Assembly (NCBI GenBank): GCA_963724705.1
Contig: CAVRVS010000004.1
Location: 1,736,001 to 1,800,000, forward strand
Length of the DNA stretch: 64,000 nt
DNA from: DASQPR01 sp963724705
GTDB lineage: Bacteria > Actinomycetota > Actinomycetes > Mycobacteriales > Micromonosporaceae
Direction: 5' to 3'
The notes under the pieces are model-generated. The model was not told the origin of the DNA. It saw nothing but the letters and a program-made list of their open reading frames with translations, and did not search any database. The position numbers and the translations under genes are program-made. Below are positions 52,293-61,426 of the stretch, piece by piece. The first letter of the stretch is position 1, and each line of letters opens with the position of its first letter.

Positions 52293-53336
52293 CTAGCCGA
52301 GCTTGTCGTTGCGCTCGGCGACGAGTTCGAGGGTGCGTTCGCGTGCGGCGTACCGCCGTAGGTCTTCGCCCTCATGCGCGGACGCGGCCGGCGCGATCAT
52401 CACCTCGTCGGCGCCGAACCGCTCGGCGAATGCGCGCAGTCGCTCGACCGCGCCGACCGGCTCGTCGACGATCCAGGCCGGGCGCATGTCCGCGATGAGC
52501 TGTTCCTCCGCAGCCGTGGTGGCGGTTGCCGCCGCGTCCTCCACCGTGGACAGCGGCAGCATGGGCCGGCCGCTGCGCATGAACGCCATCCGCTGCAACT
52601 GCGGACGGGCCAGCTCCTCGGCCTCGGCCGCTGTCGGCGCAACGACCGCGTTCGCGGTGACCAGAACCTGCGGGCTCGCAAGCACGTCCGAGGGCGTGAA
52701 GCGGGCGCGATAGAGGTCGAGCGCGCGTTCGGTGCCGCTGCCGGCGAAGAAGTGCGACGCGAACACGTACGGCAGGCCCAGCGCGGCGGCGAGCATGGCG
52801 GAATAGTCCGATGATCCGAGCAGCCAGATCGCCGGTGAGCTGGACGCCGCCGGGGTGGACCGCAGTTCGTACGACCGATCGTCGGCCAACCGCACCGACG
52901 CGCCAGCCGGCGACAGCAGGCTCTCGACCGCGCGTACGTTGGCGGGAAAGTCGTCGACGCCGGCGTTGTCGGCGCGACCGAGAACGGCCGAGACGACCGG
53001 ATCGCTGCCGGGCGCGCGGCCGATGCCGAGATCGATGCGCCCGGGCGCGAACGCTTCGAGCAGCGCGAACTGCTCCGCGACGATCAGGGGCGCGTGATTC
53101 GGCAGCATCACACCGCCGGACCCGATCCGGATGCGTCGCGTGTTGGCGGCCAGCATCGCCATGAGTACGGGCGGGTTCGTCGACCCGACCGACGGCATGT
53201 TGTGATGCTCGGCCACCCAGTAGCGGTGGTATCCGAGATCGTCGGCGCGCCGGACGAGCGACAGCGATGCGGCGAGCGCGTCGGCGGTCGTCTGCCCGGT
53301 GCGTACGGTCATCAGATCCAGGACGGATATCTTCAC
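52293..53336 (-). CDS. Luciferase-like monooxygenase, MsnO8-type
   Basis: 347 aa. Begins SVLDLMTVRTGQT, with RADDLGYHRYWVAEHHNMP, ANTRRIRIGSGGVMLPNHAPL and IDLGIGRAPGSDP, the MsnO8 subgroup of bacterial-luciferase-like FMN enzymes. ATG at 53336. Convergent with the secreted protein and probably monocistronic. Physiological substrate unknown for most members. Confidence 0.92.
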   Translation of the reverse strand: MKISVLDLMTVRTGQTTADALAASLSLVRRADDLGYHRYWVAEHHNMPSVGSTNPPVLMAMLAANTRRIRIGSGGVMLPNHAPLIVAEQFALLEAFAPGRIDLGIGRAPGSDPVVSAVLGRADNAGVDDFPANVRAVESLLSPAGASVRLADDRSYELRSTPAASSSPAIWLLGSSDYSAMLAAALGLPYVFASHFFAGSGTERALDLYRARFTPSDVLASPQVLVTANAVVAPTAAEAEELARPQLQRMAFMRSGRPMLPLSTVEDAAATATTAAEEQLIADMRPAWIVDEPVGAVERLRAFAERFGADEVMIAPAASAHEGEDLRRYAARERTLELVAERNDKLG

Positions 53337-53410
53337 GGGTCTCCCCCAGCGCCTCGCGGGCCTCGCGGCTCCGTTTGAAGGCTATGCCGTACAGGGGTTT
53401 GATCCGCACT

Positions 53411-53440
53411 GCCGGACGTGTGCTCTAACGCACGTCCGGC
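53411..53440 (-). terminator. Hairpin after the gene at 53528
   Basis: GCCGGACGTG and CACGTCCGGC form a perfect 10-bp stem with a 10-nt loop, 88 nt past the minus-strand stop. Confidence 0.55.
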
Positions 53441-53527
53441 TCACCGCGCGTGACCGGCTCGCCAGCGCTGTCCGCCTGGTCGGCGCCTGGCGTGCGCGTC
53501 CGGCTCGGCGGCGTGCCCGACCCTCGC

Positions 53528-54169
53528 CTACGTCGCGACCGGATCGAGTCGCGCCCGTTCGGATCCCTCGGCGAAGAACGCGGCCAGAGAATCCACGTCG
53601 CGGCGTTCGCGGAGCGGCACGGCGGCGCCGAACGGTCCCGTGGTCCAGAACTCTCCCGATCGTGGGTGCCATGGGGCGACATATGCGTACGGCTCGCCGA
53701 GCCAGCTGTCACCGAGGGAGACACCGTAGTTGATCTCGTCTGCAGTGATGCCGAGGTCGAAATGTTCGGGCCACAGCACCGGCGTCTCGGCCGGTTCGAC
53801 CCGTCGCAGCGCGGCGTCACCGAGCGCCAGGCATTCGGCCAGATAGGCGGCCGCCGACGCGTCGACATCGATCTCGTCGCCCGGTTCGGCGCCGCTTCCG
53901 TCGTCGTACAGGCCGGCCGGCGCACCGACGCGCACGCCGGCCGCGGTCGCCAGATCCGCGATCGTGGTATTCACCAGCGGCACTCGTACGCCATCGGCCA
54001 CGAGATAGGCGCCGTCGACGCGGACGTCGGGCTCGGCAATCGTTCCGAACCCGCCGGGGACTACGCGCATCCGGATCGTGCCGGATTGGCGGTATTGCGG
54101 GCCGGCGACGACGAGCTCAGCCACGCCGTGCAGCGCCTGCCGGGTCGCGGTTACATCTGTGTCAACCAT
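53528..54169 (-). CDS. Conserved hypothetical protein
   Basis: 213 aa, not recognised as a named family. It has no signal peptide or membrane segment, is Asp/Glu/Ala-rich, and ends with a conserved-looking aromatic stretch (YGVSLGDSWLGEPYAYVAPWHPR) that includes WTTGPFGAA. I have the impression of an actinobacterial protein of unknown function with an N-terminal beta-rich half (GPQYRQSGTIRMRVVPGGFG). ATG at 54169, with CGAGGAGCGAC upstream. Single gene. Confidence 0.72.
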   Translation of the reverse strand: MVDTDVTATRQALHGVAELVVAGPQYRQSGTIRMRVVPGGFGTIAEPDVRVDGAYLVADGVRVPLVNTTIADLATAAGVRVGAPAGLYDDGSGAEPGDEIDVDASAAAYLAECLALGDAALRRVEPAETPVLWPEHFDLGITADEINYGVSLGDSWLGEPYAYVAPWHPRSGEFWTTGPFGAAVPLRERRDVDSLAAFFAEGSERARLDPVAT

Positions 54170-54345
54170 TGTCGCTCCTCGCCCTCGGGCGGCCCGGCCG
54201 CCGGTTCACCGCTCGCCCGTTGCCGCCCTTTACCGCAGCATCCGGGGCGGTCCGACCGGTGTCGGCGCCGCTTCGCCCAGTATCCGGCGGCGGAGGCGCG
54301 CGGGCCGGAGCAACCGGCGACTTGGCCGGCTACCGAATTTGACCG

Positions 54346-55407
54346 TCATGCCGGCCGGTCATCGTGCGGGCCGGGATGGGCGAGGTCTTCGGGCAGCGGT
54401 TCGTCCGGCCGGTAGATCGCCGGCGGGTCACCGTCGGCCAGGGCCGCTCGCGCGTCGACGAGGCCGAACCGGCTCCGGACGCGATCGAGGAACGCCGCGT
54501 CGCCGAGCCGGACGAGCCGGGCGCGCTGCGGCCCGGCATAGACGGACACCCAGTCTCCCGGATCGAGCACCCCGCGGAGCTGCCCGTCGACACTGACCGC
54601 GACCTGGCCGGAATGGTCGAGGACGCGAACGCCGACACGTTGTTCGACGGAGAGCACGAGACTGCGGTTGAACACCATGTGCGGCGCGACCGGCGTGAAA
54701 ACCAGCGCATCCAGCTTCGGCGACAGGATCGGTCCACCGGCAGCGAAGCTGTACGCCGTCGAACCCGTCGGCGAGGAGACGATGAGCCCGTCCGCCGAAT
54801 ACGAGGCGAACAGGTGCGAGTCGACATAGACGGCAACGCTGGCCTGCCGGTCACGAGCCAGCTTCTCGAACACGATGTCGTTGAGGGCGAGGATGTCCAG
54901 CGCCACGCCCCAGCCGACCTCAGCGGCCGTCCCCGGCCGGACCGGCGGCGACGGCAGCGCCGGACCGCGCCCGTAATGCAACAGCGCGGCCATGCCCTCG
55001 GGAATCTCCAACGGCCGGGATGCTCGCATCGTCAGCATCATCCGCGCGTCGACGTGGATCGCGTGATTGCCGACCGCGTCCAACGCAGCGTCGAGATCAT
55101 CCACGGCGACCTCGGTGAGGAAACCGACCCGCCCGACGTTGACGCCGAGCACGAGCGCACCGATGGGTGCCGCCACGCGGGCGCCGCGCAGGAACGTGCC
55201 GTCGCCGCCCACGGTGACGATGAGGTCGGGGTGACCGGCCTTCTCTGCCTCGGCCCGCGCACTGAGTCGACCGTTGTCGTCGTCCCAGACGTCAATGTCC
55301 GCCGTCGGGATGCCGTGATCCCTCGCCCAGCTCCGCACACGGGCCGCGGCGTCCAGCGCGGTCTGCCGCCCGCCATGCACTACCAAGCCGATCCGCCCGA
55401 CCGTCAC
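54346..55407 (-). CDS. nadK: NAD kinase
   Basis: 353 aa. The catalytic GGDG motif is at residues 67-70 (VTVGGDGTFLRGAR), with NVGRVGFLTEV, the NAD-binding LNDIVFEKLAR and the second conserved domain SADGLIVSSPTGSTAYSFAAGGPIL. It phosphorylates NAD to NADP. GTG at 55407 has AAGGAG 9 nt upstream. An extra stretch of about 25 residues after residue 140 (Pro/Gly-rich) and a long C-terminal tail make it longer than the usual 290-310 aa. No recN or tlyA neighbours are seen, so it may be a second NAD kinase of the genome. Confidence 0.9.
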   Translation of the reverse strand: MTVGRIGLVVHGGRQTALDAAARVRSWARDHGIPTADIDVWDDDNGRLSARAEAEKAGHPDLIVTVGGDGTFLRGARVAAPIGALVLGVNVGRVGFLTEVAVDDLDAALDAVGNHAIHVDARMMLTMRASRPLEIPEGMAALLHYGRGPALPSPPVRPGTAAEVGWGVALDILALNDIVFEKLARDRQASVAVYVDSHLFASYSADGLIVSSPTGSTAYSFAAGGPILSPKLDALVFTPVAPHMVFNRSLVLSVEQRVGVRVLDHSGQVAVSVDGQLRGVLDPGDWVSVYAGPQRARLVRLGDAAFLDRVRSRFGLVDARAALADGDPPAIYRPDEPLPEDLAHPGPHDDRPA

Positions 55408-55515
55408 GCCTCGCTCCTTCGCCGACCTCGCGGCACGACATCGATCTCGTGACAGTCAATCACCAGCCGGCGCCGTCCGGGGGTCGGCGGCGGCTTCACA
55501 CCGCGGGCGAGCCGC

Positions 55516-56169
55516 TCACCGCACGCCGTTGGGCCGAAACTGGATGCTGATGCGTGGCCCGGCCGCCCGAGCGGTCTTCGGCACCGCGTGATCCCACGTG
55601 CGCTGGCAACTGCCGCCCATCACGATCAGGTCGCCGTGGCCCAGCTCATACCGCCGGGTCTCGCCCGAGCCGAACCGTGGCCGCAGCAGCAGAGCACGGG
55701 GCGCACCGACCGACACGATCGCGACCATCGTGTCCTCCTGCCGGCCCCGGCCGATCCGGTCGCCATGCCAGGCGACGCTGTCGCGACCGTCGCGGTAGTA
55801 GCACAGGCCCGCGGTGCGAAACGCCTCGCCCAGCTCCGATCGGTAGCGCCGGTCCAGCGCGGCTCGCGCCGCCACCAGCGCCGGGTGCGGCAGCTCGTCA
55901 CCGTCGTCGTAGAAACACAACAACCTCGGTACGTCGACGACGCGCTCATACATCTGCCGGCGCTCGGCCTGCCATGGCACAACGTCGGCCAAATGCTCGA
56001 ACAGCGCGTCGGCGCCCCGCATCCAGCCACGGAAGACGTCGATCCATGCACCGTGGTCGAGAGGCGTGCGATCTGGTCCGTCGCCGAACGGCTGCGGCCC
56101 GATGCCCGTCGCTGCGTCCGCATGGTCGGCATCGACGAATTCGAGGAGGGATCCCTGGAAATCGGCCAT
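55516..56169 (-). CDS. AlkB-type Fe(II)/2-oxoglutarate dioxygenase
   Basis: 217 aa. Iron ligands His135 and Asp137 (WHGDRIGR) and His194 (TWDHAVPK); 2-oxoglutarate-binding Arg in RISIQFR (206-212). The GRDSVAWHGD and LGHGDLIVMGGSCQ context is that of bacterial AlkB-like DNA dealkylases, which remove alkyl lesions by oxidative demethylation. ATG at 56169 is preferred over GTG 56184; neither has a clear ribosome site. Confidence 0.9.
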   Translation of the reverse strand: MADFQGSLLEFVDADHADAATGIGPQPFGDGPDRTPLDHGAWIDVFRGWMRGADALFEHLADVVPWQAERRQMYERVVDVPRLLCFYDDGDELPHPALVAARAALDRRYRSELGEAFRTAGLCYYRDGRDSVAWHGDRIGRGRQEDTMVAIVSVGAPRALLLRPRFGSGETRRYELGHGDLIVMGGSCQRTWDHAVPKTARAAGPRISIQFRPNGVR

Positions 56170-56300
56170 CACCGCAGCGTACACCAGATTCGTACGCCCG
56201 TTCTAATAGGATCTGGCATTGAGTCCGCCCTTGGGGCGGACCGCAACGTTGACCGCGGGTCGCCGCCCGCACCGGCCGGCGCAGGCGGAAGGATGGGTAC

Positions 56301-56795
56301 GTGGAGATCAAGCTTCGAGAGGTGCCGGAGCAGTTGGTCGTGATCGAGCAGCGGATGGTCGACCAGGCAGCTCTAGAGGCCTGGCTACCCGGTGCCATGG
56401 CACGTGTGCTGGACGCGGCCGGCGATGCGGGCATCGGTACGGAGAAGTCGCCGTTCCTCGATCGGACGACCGCGCCGAACGAACCGGTTTTCATCGTGAT
56501 CTACGAAGGGAATCCCAACGAGGGTGAGGTCCCGGTCGAGGTCTGCACGCCGGTTTCGAGCGAGCCGCCGGGTGTGGCGACCCGGACCATCCCGGCCCAC
56601 CGCGAGGCCTATGCGCGGGTCACCAAGGCAATCGTGGAGTCAGGTGGTCTCGGCGCCGTCTACGCCGACTCCGAAGCATGGGTGGCGGCACATGGCTTCG
56701 ACATCGCGGCCGCCCCACGCGAGACGTACTGGACCGACTTCTATAACGCCGCGCCGGAGGACGACGTATTCGACGTGGCCTGGCCGATCCGGTAG
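56301..56795 (+). CDS. Stand-alone GyrI-like (effector-binding) domain protein
   Basis: 164 aa. Features of the SHS2/GyrI-like small-molecule-binding fold: N-terminal KLREVPEQLVVIEQRM, the central FIVIYEGNPNEGEVPVEVC, the Glu-containing TIPAHREAYARVTK, and ETYWTDFY at the end. GTG at 56301, GGAAGG upstream. It lacks a DNA-binding domain. Its fold equals the C-terminal half of the MerR protein encoded next (56927), separated from it by a tandem repeat. Confidence 0.85.
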   Translation: MEIKLREVPEQLVVIEQRMVDQAALEAWLPGAMARVLDAAGDAGIGTEKSPFLDRTTAPNEPVFIVIYEGNPNEGEVPVEVCTPVSSEPPGVATRTIPAHREAYARVTKAIVESGGLGAVYADSEAWVAAHGFDIAAAPRETYWTDFYNAAPEDDVFDVAWPIR

Positions 56796-56810
56796 GCACG
56801 GCGATCCTTC

Positions 56811-56917
56811 CTACCGCATCGCCACGGGGCTCCGGGCCCTCGCGGCGCGGGAGCGGGGCTCCGGGCCCTCCCGGCGCGCGAGCGGGGCTCCGGGCCCTCC
56901 CGGCCGCGATGCGGTAG
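56811..56917. repeat. Three 29-bp tandem repeats inside a 12-bp inverted repeat
   Basis: CTACCGCATCGC (56811-56822) and GCGATGCGGTAG (56906-56917) flank three copies of a 29-bp unit starting GGGGCTCCGGGCCCTC at 56826, 56855 and 56884. It fills the gap between the GyrI-like and MerR genes. Confidence 0.8.
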
Positions 56918-56926
56918 ACAGGATCG

Positions 56927-57805
56927 GTGACCGACCACTCCGATGAGCCGGCGTCGGATCGGCCGAGCCCCGACTCGTCGCCGATGTTCGAGGTCCCCGA
57001 AGAGCCGATGAGCAGCGGTGAATTCGCCCGACGTACCCGCCTGTCGATGAAGGCGCTGCGTCTCTACGACCGGCTCGGCCTCTTGCGGCCGGCCGTGGTC
57101 GACGCGCAGACCGGATACCGCACCTATCACGCCAGCCAGCTCTTCACGGCGCGGTTGATCGTGACGCTGCGGCGACTGGACATGCCGCTGCCCGATGTCG
57201 CTCGCGTGCTGGACGCGACCGGCGCGGACGCGGCCGACCTGGTCGAGGCCTATTGGGCCAGCGTCGAACGCCGGGTCGCCGTGCAGCGGGATATCGTCGC
57301 CAACCTTCGGTCGAGTCTCGCCGGGGCGCAGCGGTTCCAGAGACTCGACATCGCCGAACGGCGTACGCCCAGCCAGATCGTGCTGACCGAGCAACGCCAC
57401 GTCTACCTCGACGACCTGCCGTGGATCCGGGTGGCCGCGGCTCGACTGTTGCGGGCGGCCGAACACCACGGCGGCGTAGCCGGCGCCCACATGGCGATAT
57501 TCCACGGTGAGGTCAGTGCCGACAGCGACGGACCGGTCGAAGTGTGCGTGCCGATCCCGGCTCCGCCGGTCGCCGGCGATGTCGCGTGGCGTACGGAGCC
57601 GGCGCGGCGCGAGGCGTACGTGTCGATCACGAAGGCGCAGTTCGAGATGCCGGTGATCCGGTCCGTGTACGACGCCATCGACCAGTGGATCGCGGTCCGC
57701 GGTCTACGACGATGTGGCTCGCCACGGGAGATCTACCACTCCGGCGTCGACGACCGGCAGGCGGCGGCGGACGATCCGGTGGCCGATGTCGCGATCCCGT
57801 TCTGA
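56927..57805 (+). CDS. MerR-family regulator with GyrI-like effector domain (BmrR-like)
   Basis: 292 aa. A MerR winged helix (GEFARRTRLSMKALRLYDRLGLL, then DAQTGYRTYHASQL) is followed by a coiled-coil linker (WASVERRVAVQRDIVANL) and a GyrI-like effector domain (VEVCVPIPAP, PARREAYVSITKAQFEMP, PREIYHSG). The layout is that of BmrR/TipAL multidrug sensors. GTG at 56927; the 30-residue Ser/Pro/Asp leader before the helix is unusual, and an ATG near MFEVPEEP or MSSGEF could be the true start. Likely regulates itself and the neighbour; targets unknown. Confidence 0.88.
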   Translation: MTDHSDEPASDRPSPDSSPMFEVPEEPMSSGEFARRTRLSMKALRLYDRLGLLRPAVVDAQTGYRTYHASQLFTARLIVTLRRLDMPLPDVARVLDATGADAADLVEAYWASVERRVAVQRDIVANLRSSLAGAQRFQRLDIAERRTPSQIVLTEQRHVYLDDLPWIRVAAARLLRAAEHHGGVAGAHMAIFHGEVSADSDGPVEVCVPIPAPPVAGDVAWRTEPARREAYVSITKAQFEMPVIRSVYDAIDQWIAVRGLRRCGSPREIYHSGVDDRQAAADDPVADVAIPF

Positions 57806-57820
57806 ATCGTGGCGCGCCGT

Positions 57821-57894
57821 GCCGCGCGGCGGATGCATCCGGGCCGCGCCGCGCGGCGGGTGCATCGGGGCGGGGCCGCGCGCCCGGCGCGCGG
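57821..57894. repeat. GC-rich repeat and hairpin between convergent genes
   Basis: GCCGCGCGGCGGrTGCATC occurs at 57821-57839 and 57848-57866 (27-bp period), followed by the hairpin CCGCGCG...CGCGCGG (57876-57894). Probably serves as a bidirectional terminator. Confidence 0.5.
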
Positions 57895-57898
57895 TGCC

Positions 57899-58648
57899 TT
57901 AGTCGAGCAGCGATCCACACGAGATGTTGATGTCGGTCCCGGTCATGGTGCGGGCCGCGTCGGATGCCGCGAACGCCGCCACGGTGCCGACGTCGTCGAG
58001 CGTGGCGGCCCGCCGGAGCAAGGTCGCCTCTTCGATGCTGCGGATGATCTCGTCGCGTCCCGGCATATCGGCCGGCAGCGTCTCGGGGATCCCACCCGTC
58101 TTCAGCGTCACGAAGCGGATGCCGTACTCGCCGAGTTCGACCGACCATTGCCGGCGCAGGCTCTCGACCGCGTCGAGCGCCACCTTGAAGCCACCGAGGC
58201 CGGCGATCGTCTGCGTGCCGCCGCCCCCGAACGCGAGAATCACGCCGGCTCGTTGCGCCATCATGTGACGCGCCGCGGCTTTCGTCGTCACGAACTGGGT
58301 TCGGGTCGCGATGTCGATCGGTTGCATGAAGTCGGCTACGGACAGATCCATCAGCGGCCGCTGTACGTCACCGACCCCGATGACATTGACCGAAACGTCA
58401 AGGCGGCCGACGTCCGACACCAGGTCGTCGACGAATGCGTCGACCGCGGTCGCGTCGAGGGCGTCCACCGTGGCCACATCGACCCGGCCGCCGTCCGATC
58501 TGATGTCCTCAGCGACCGCATCGAGTGTCGTACGGTTGCGCCCGGCCAGGAAAACCCTCGCGCCTTCGCGTGCGAATGCGCGGGCGATGGCTCCGCCGAT
58601 CGATCCGCCCGCGCCGTAGATCGCCGCTACCTTGCCTTCGAGCATCAT
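57899..58648 (-). CDS. Atypical short-chain dehydrogenase/reductase
   Basis: 249 aa. The Rossmann start is MLEGKVAAIYGAGGSIGGAIARAFAREGA, and the C-terminus TGTDINISCGSLLD is SDR-like. The catalytic Ser-Tyr-Lys set is not conserved: the YxxxK region reads GGFKVALDAVE, with Phe and Leu at the Tyr and Lys positions, and the Ser region reads AFGGGGTQT. I recall a group of related SDRs with a GGFxVA pattern. ATG 58648 or 58645; the frame open to 59011 is a shadow of glgA. It lies 32 nt after glgA in the same direction. Confidence 0.87.
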   Translation of the reverse strand: MMLEGKVAAIYGAGGSIGGAIARAFAREGARVFLAGRNRTTLDAVAEDIRSDGGRVDVATVDALDATAVDAFVDDLVSDVGRLDVSVNVIGVGDVQRPLMDLSVADFMQPIDIATRTQFVTTKAAARHMMAQRAGVILAFGGGGTQTIAGLGGFKVALDAVESLRRQWSVELGEYGIRFVTLKTGGIPETLPADMPGRDEIIRSIEEATLLRRAATLDDVGTVAAFAASDAARTMTGTDINISCGSLLD

Positions 58649-58680
58649 TCGCTGGTCGCCTCTCCCCCGGTGCCGATCGG

Positions 58681-59898
58681 CTACAGCACCGACCGGTAGA
58701 TCTCGACGGTACGGGCCGCGATAGCGGCCCAGGAGAACTCCGCGATGGCTCGTTCCCGACCGGCCCGGCCCATGGCCTTGGCGCGCTCCGGCTCGTCCAG
58801 CAGCTCCCGCATGGCGCGCGCGAAGTCGGCCACGAACCGGTTTGGGTCCACCGGCTCGCCGTCCGGGTGCTGCGTCACCGGCACGAGCAGACCGGTCGCG
58901 CCATGGGCCACCACCTCCGGGATGCCACCCGTCGCCGTCGCGACGACCGGCGCCTCGCACGCCATCGCCTCCAGATTCACGATGCCCATCGGCTCGTAGA
59001 TCGACGGACACACGAACACCGACGCGTGCGTCAGAATCTGGATGACCTCCGGCTTCGGCAGCATCTGCGGGATCCAGACGATCCCGTCGCGCCCGGCTCG
59101 CAGCTCCGCGACGAGGCCCTCGACCTCGGCCGCAATCTCCGGCGTGTCGGGTGCGCCGGCCAGCAGCACGAGCTGCGTGTTGGCCGGCAACGTTCGGAAG
59201 GCTCGCAGCAGGTGAGCCACGCCTTTCTGGCGGGTGATCCGCCCGACGTACACGATGCTCGGCCGGTCCGGGTCGATGCCGTGCCGGGCGAGGACGTCCG
59301 TACCGTGATCCGGCGCGTACTGCTCCGTGTCGATGCCGTTGTGGACGACGACGACGCGTTCGGGATCGACCGCCGGATAGGCCGCGCGAAGATCACGCGC
59401 CATACCGGCGGAGACCGCAATGATGGCGTCGGCCGCTTCGATCGCCGTGCGCTCGCACCACGACGACAGCGCGTACCCGCCACCGAGCTGCTCCGCCTTC
59501 CAGGGCCGCAACGGTTCGAGACTGTGGGTGGTGACCACGTGCGGCACCCCGTACAGGAGCTTGGCCAGGTGGCCGGCCAGGTTCGCGTACCAGGTATGGC
59601 TGTGCACCAGGTCGGCGCCGGCGCATCCGGCGGCGATCGACACGTCGACCCCGACGGTGCGCAAGGCGGCGTTCGCGCCGGCCAGATCCGCGGGTTCGGC
59701 GTAGCCCGTCGCCTGCGGTTCGCCGGCAGCCACGGTCCGTGGTCCGCCAAAACACCTGACGTGTACGTCGACCAGCGGCGCGAGGTACTTCGCGAGGTAT
59801 TCGGCATGCACCCCGGCGCCACCGTAGACATCCGGCGGGTACTCACGGGTCAGCAGATCGACACGCAGCGAGCGTCCGTCGTTCTCGTCAGCTACCAC
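58681..59898 (-). CDS. glgA: Actinobacterial glycogen synthase / maltose-1-phosphate synthase
   Basis: 405 aa GT4 glycosyltransferase of the GlgA/GlgM type that uses ADP-glucose. LLTREYPPDVYGGAGVHAEYL at the N-terminus, VVTTHSLEPLRPWK, the nucleotide/phosphate region VGRITRQKGVAHLL, and CPSIYEPMGIVNLEAMAC with the conserved Glu pair region are diagnostic. GTG at 59898. It diverges from glgC, which makes its donor, exactly as in mycobacteria, where the enzyme is called GlgM and feeds the GlgE alpha-glucan pathway. Which product dominates here is not visible. Confidence 0.93.
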   Translation of the reverse strand: MVADENDGRSLRVDLLTREYPPDVYGGAGVHAEYLAKYLAPLVDVHVRCFGGPRTVAAGEPQATGYAEPADLAGANAALRTVGVDVSIAAGCAGADLVHSHTWYANLAGHLAKLLYGVPHVVTTHSLEPLRPWKAEQLGGGYALSSWCERTAIEAADAIIAVSAGMARDLRAAYPAVDPERVVVVHNGIDTEQYAPDHGTDVLARHGIDPDRPSIVYVGRITRQKGVAHLLRAFRTLPANTQLVLLAGAPDTPEIAAEVEGLVAELRAGRDGIVWIPQMLPKPEVIQILTHASVFVCPSIYEPMGIVNLEAMACEAPVVATATGGIPEVVAHGATGLLVPVTQHPDGEPVDPNRFVADFARAMRELLDEPERAKAMGRAGRERAIAEFSWAAIAARTVEIYRSVL

Positions 59899-59970
59899 GC
59901 CGAAACATTATCGTCTCGGGCACGGCCAACTGCTGGTTTAGCCGGCCCGGATGTGGATACCGTGCAGATC

Positions 59971-61203
59971 ATGGCTGCGAAGGTTCTCGCAATGGTATTG
60001 GCCGGCGGTGAGGGCAAGCGACTCATGCCACTGACGGCCGACCGGGCCAAGCCGGCGGTGCCGTTCGGCGGCATCTACCGGATGGTCGATTTCGTGCTGT
60101 CCAACCTGGCCAACGGCGGCTATCTCAAGATGGTCGTCTTGACGCAATACAAGTCGCACTCCCTGGACCGCCACGTGTCGATGACGTGGCGAATGTCCAC
60201 CTTGCTCGGCAACTACGTGACCCCGGTGCCGGCGCAGCAGCGACTCGGCCCGCGCTGGTTCGCCGGCTCCGCCGACGCCATCTTCCAGAGCTACAACCTC
60301 ATCGACGACGCCAGCCCGGATTACATCATCGTGTTCGGTGCGGATCACATCTACCGGATGGACCCGTCGCAAATGGTCGCGGACCACATCGCGTCGGGCG
60401 CGGCGGTCACCGTGGCCGGGATCCGCCAGCCCATCGAGATGGCCGACCAGTTCGGCGTCATCGACGTCGGCCCGGACGGCAAGACAATCAACGCCTTCCG
60501 AGAGAAGCCGACCGACGCCGTTGGCCTGCCGGACAGCCCGGACGAGATCTACGCTTCGATGGGCAACTACGTCTTCACCGCGCAGGCGCTGCAAGAAGCG
60601 CTCGAACGTGACGCCGTCGACCTCAACAGCAAGCACGACATGGGCGGCAACATCATCCCGATGCTGGTCAACCGCGGCGACGCACAGGTCTACGACTTCC
60701 GCGACAACGTCGTACCGGGCAGCACCGAACGCGACCGCGGCTATTGGCGAGACATCGGGACGCTGGACTCCTTCTACACCGCACACATGGACCTGGTCGC
60801 GATCCATCCGATCTTCAACCTGTACAACCGCGAGTGGCCGATCTTCACCGGCTATCCGTCCTGGCCGCCGGCCAAGTTCGTGCACTCGTGGGGCGAACGG
60901 GTCGGCCGCGCGGTGAGCTCGATGATCTCGCCCGGGGTGGTGGTCTCCGGTGCGCTCGTGGAGAACTCCGTGATCTCGCCGAACGTCACGGTGCACTCGT
61001 GGGCCCACGTCACCGGCTCGGTGATCATGGAAGGCTGCGACATCGGCCGGCACGCGGTCATCCGCAACGCGATCCTGGACAAAAACGTGATGGTGCCGGA
61101 GGGCGCGGAGATCGGCGTCGACCTCGAACGCGACCGCAAACGGTTCACCGTCTCCGACGGCGGCATCGTGGTGATCGGCAAGGGCCAACGGGTCGACGTC
61201 TGA
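59971..61203 (+). CDS. glgC: Glucose-1-phosphate adenylyltransferase
   Basis: 410 aa ADP-glucose pyrophosphorylase. N-terminal nucleotidyltransferase motif VLAGGEGKRLMPLTADRAKPAVPFGG, active-site HIYRMDPSQM, substrate-binding EKPTDAV and YWRDIGTLDSFY, then a left-handed beta-helix domain with ISPNVTVHSWAHVTGSV. It makes ADP-glucose for the adjacent divergent GlgA. ATG at 59971 is chosen (GTG 59962 possible); the frame open from 58525 is a shadow. The 72-nt gap to glgA must hold both promoters. Confidence 0.96.
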   Translation: MAAKVLAMVLAGGEGKRLMPLTADRAKPAVPFGGIYRMVDFVLSNLANGGYLKMVVLTQYKSHSLDRHVSMTWRMSTLLGNYVTPVPAQQRLGPRWFAGSADAIFQSYNLIDDASPDYIIVFGADHIYRMDPSQMVADHIASGAAVTVAGIRQPIEMADQFGVIDVGPDGKTINAFREKPTDAVGLPDSPDEIYASMGNYVFTAQALQEALERDAVDLNSKHDMGGNIIPMLVNRGDAQVYDFRDNVVPGSTERDRGYWRDIGTLDSFYTAHMDLVAIHPIFNLYNREWPIFTGYPSWPPAKFVHSWGERVGRAVSSMISPGVVVSGALVENSVISPNVTVHSWAHVTGSVIMEGCDIGRHAVIRNAILDKNVMVPEGAEIGVDLERDRKRFTVSDGGIVVIGKGQRVDV

Positions 61204-61426
61204 GTCTTGTGGCGGCCGACGTGACGGCATGTGAGCGCACGCCGCGAGCCGGGAGCGGCACCGCCACTGGCTCCGCGTGAATGATCTCGGTGCGCGAACG
61301 TGAATTCATGCTTCACCCATCATGATTGTCGATGCAATGTGAGCCTGACCTGCGCCGTTCCGTATTTGGCCGAAGTCGCGAAATGGCCCCCTCCCCCGTG
61401 CCGCGCCGCCCGATTAGCGTCGAGTC

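Noticed and set aside
56811..56917. CRISPR-like array
   Set aside because: The three units are contiguous with no unique spacers and there are no cas genes.
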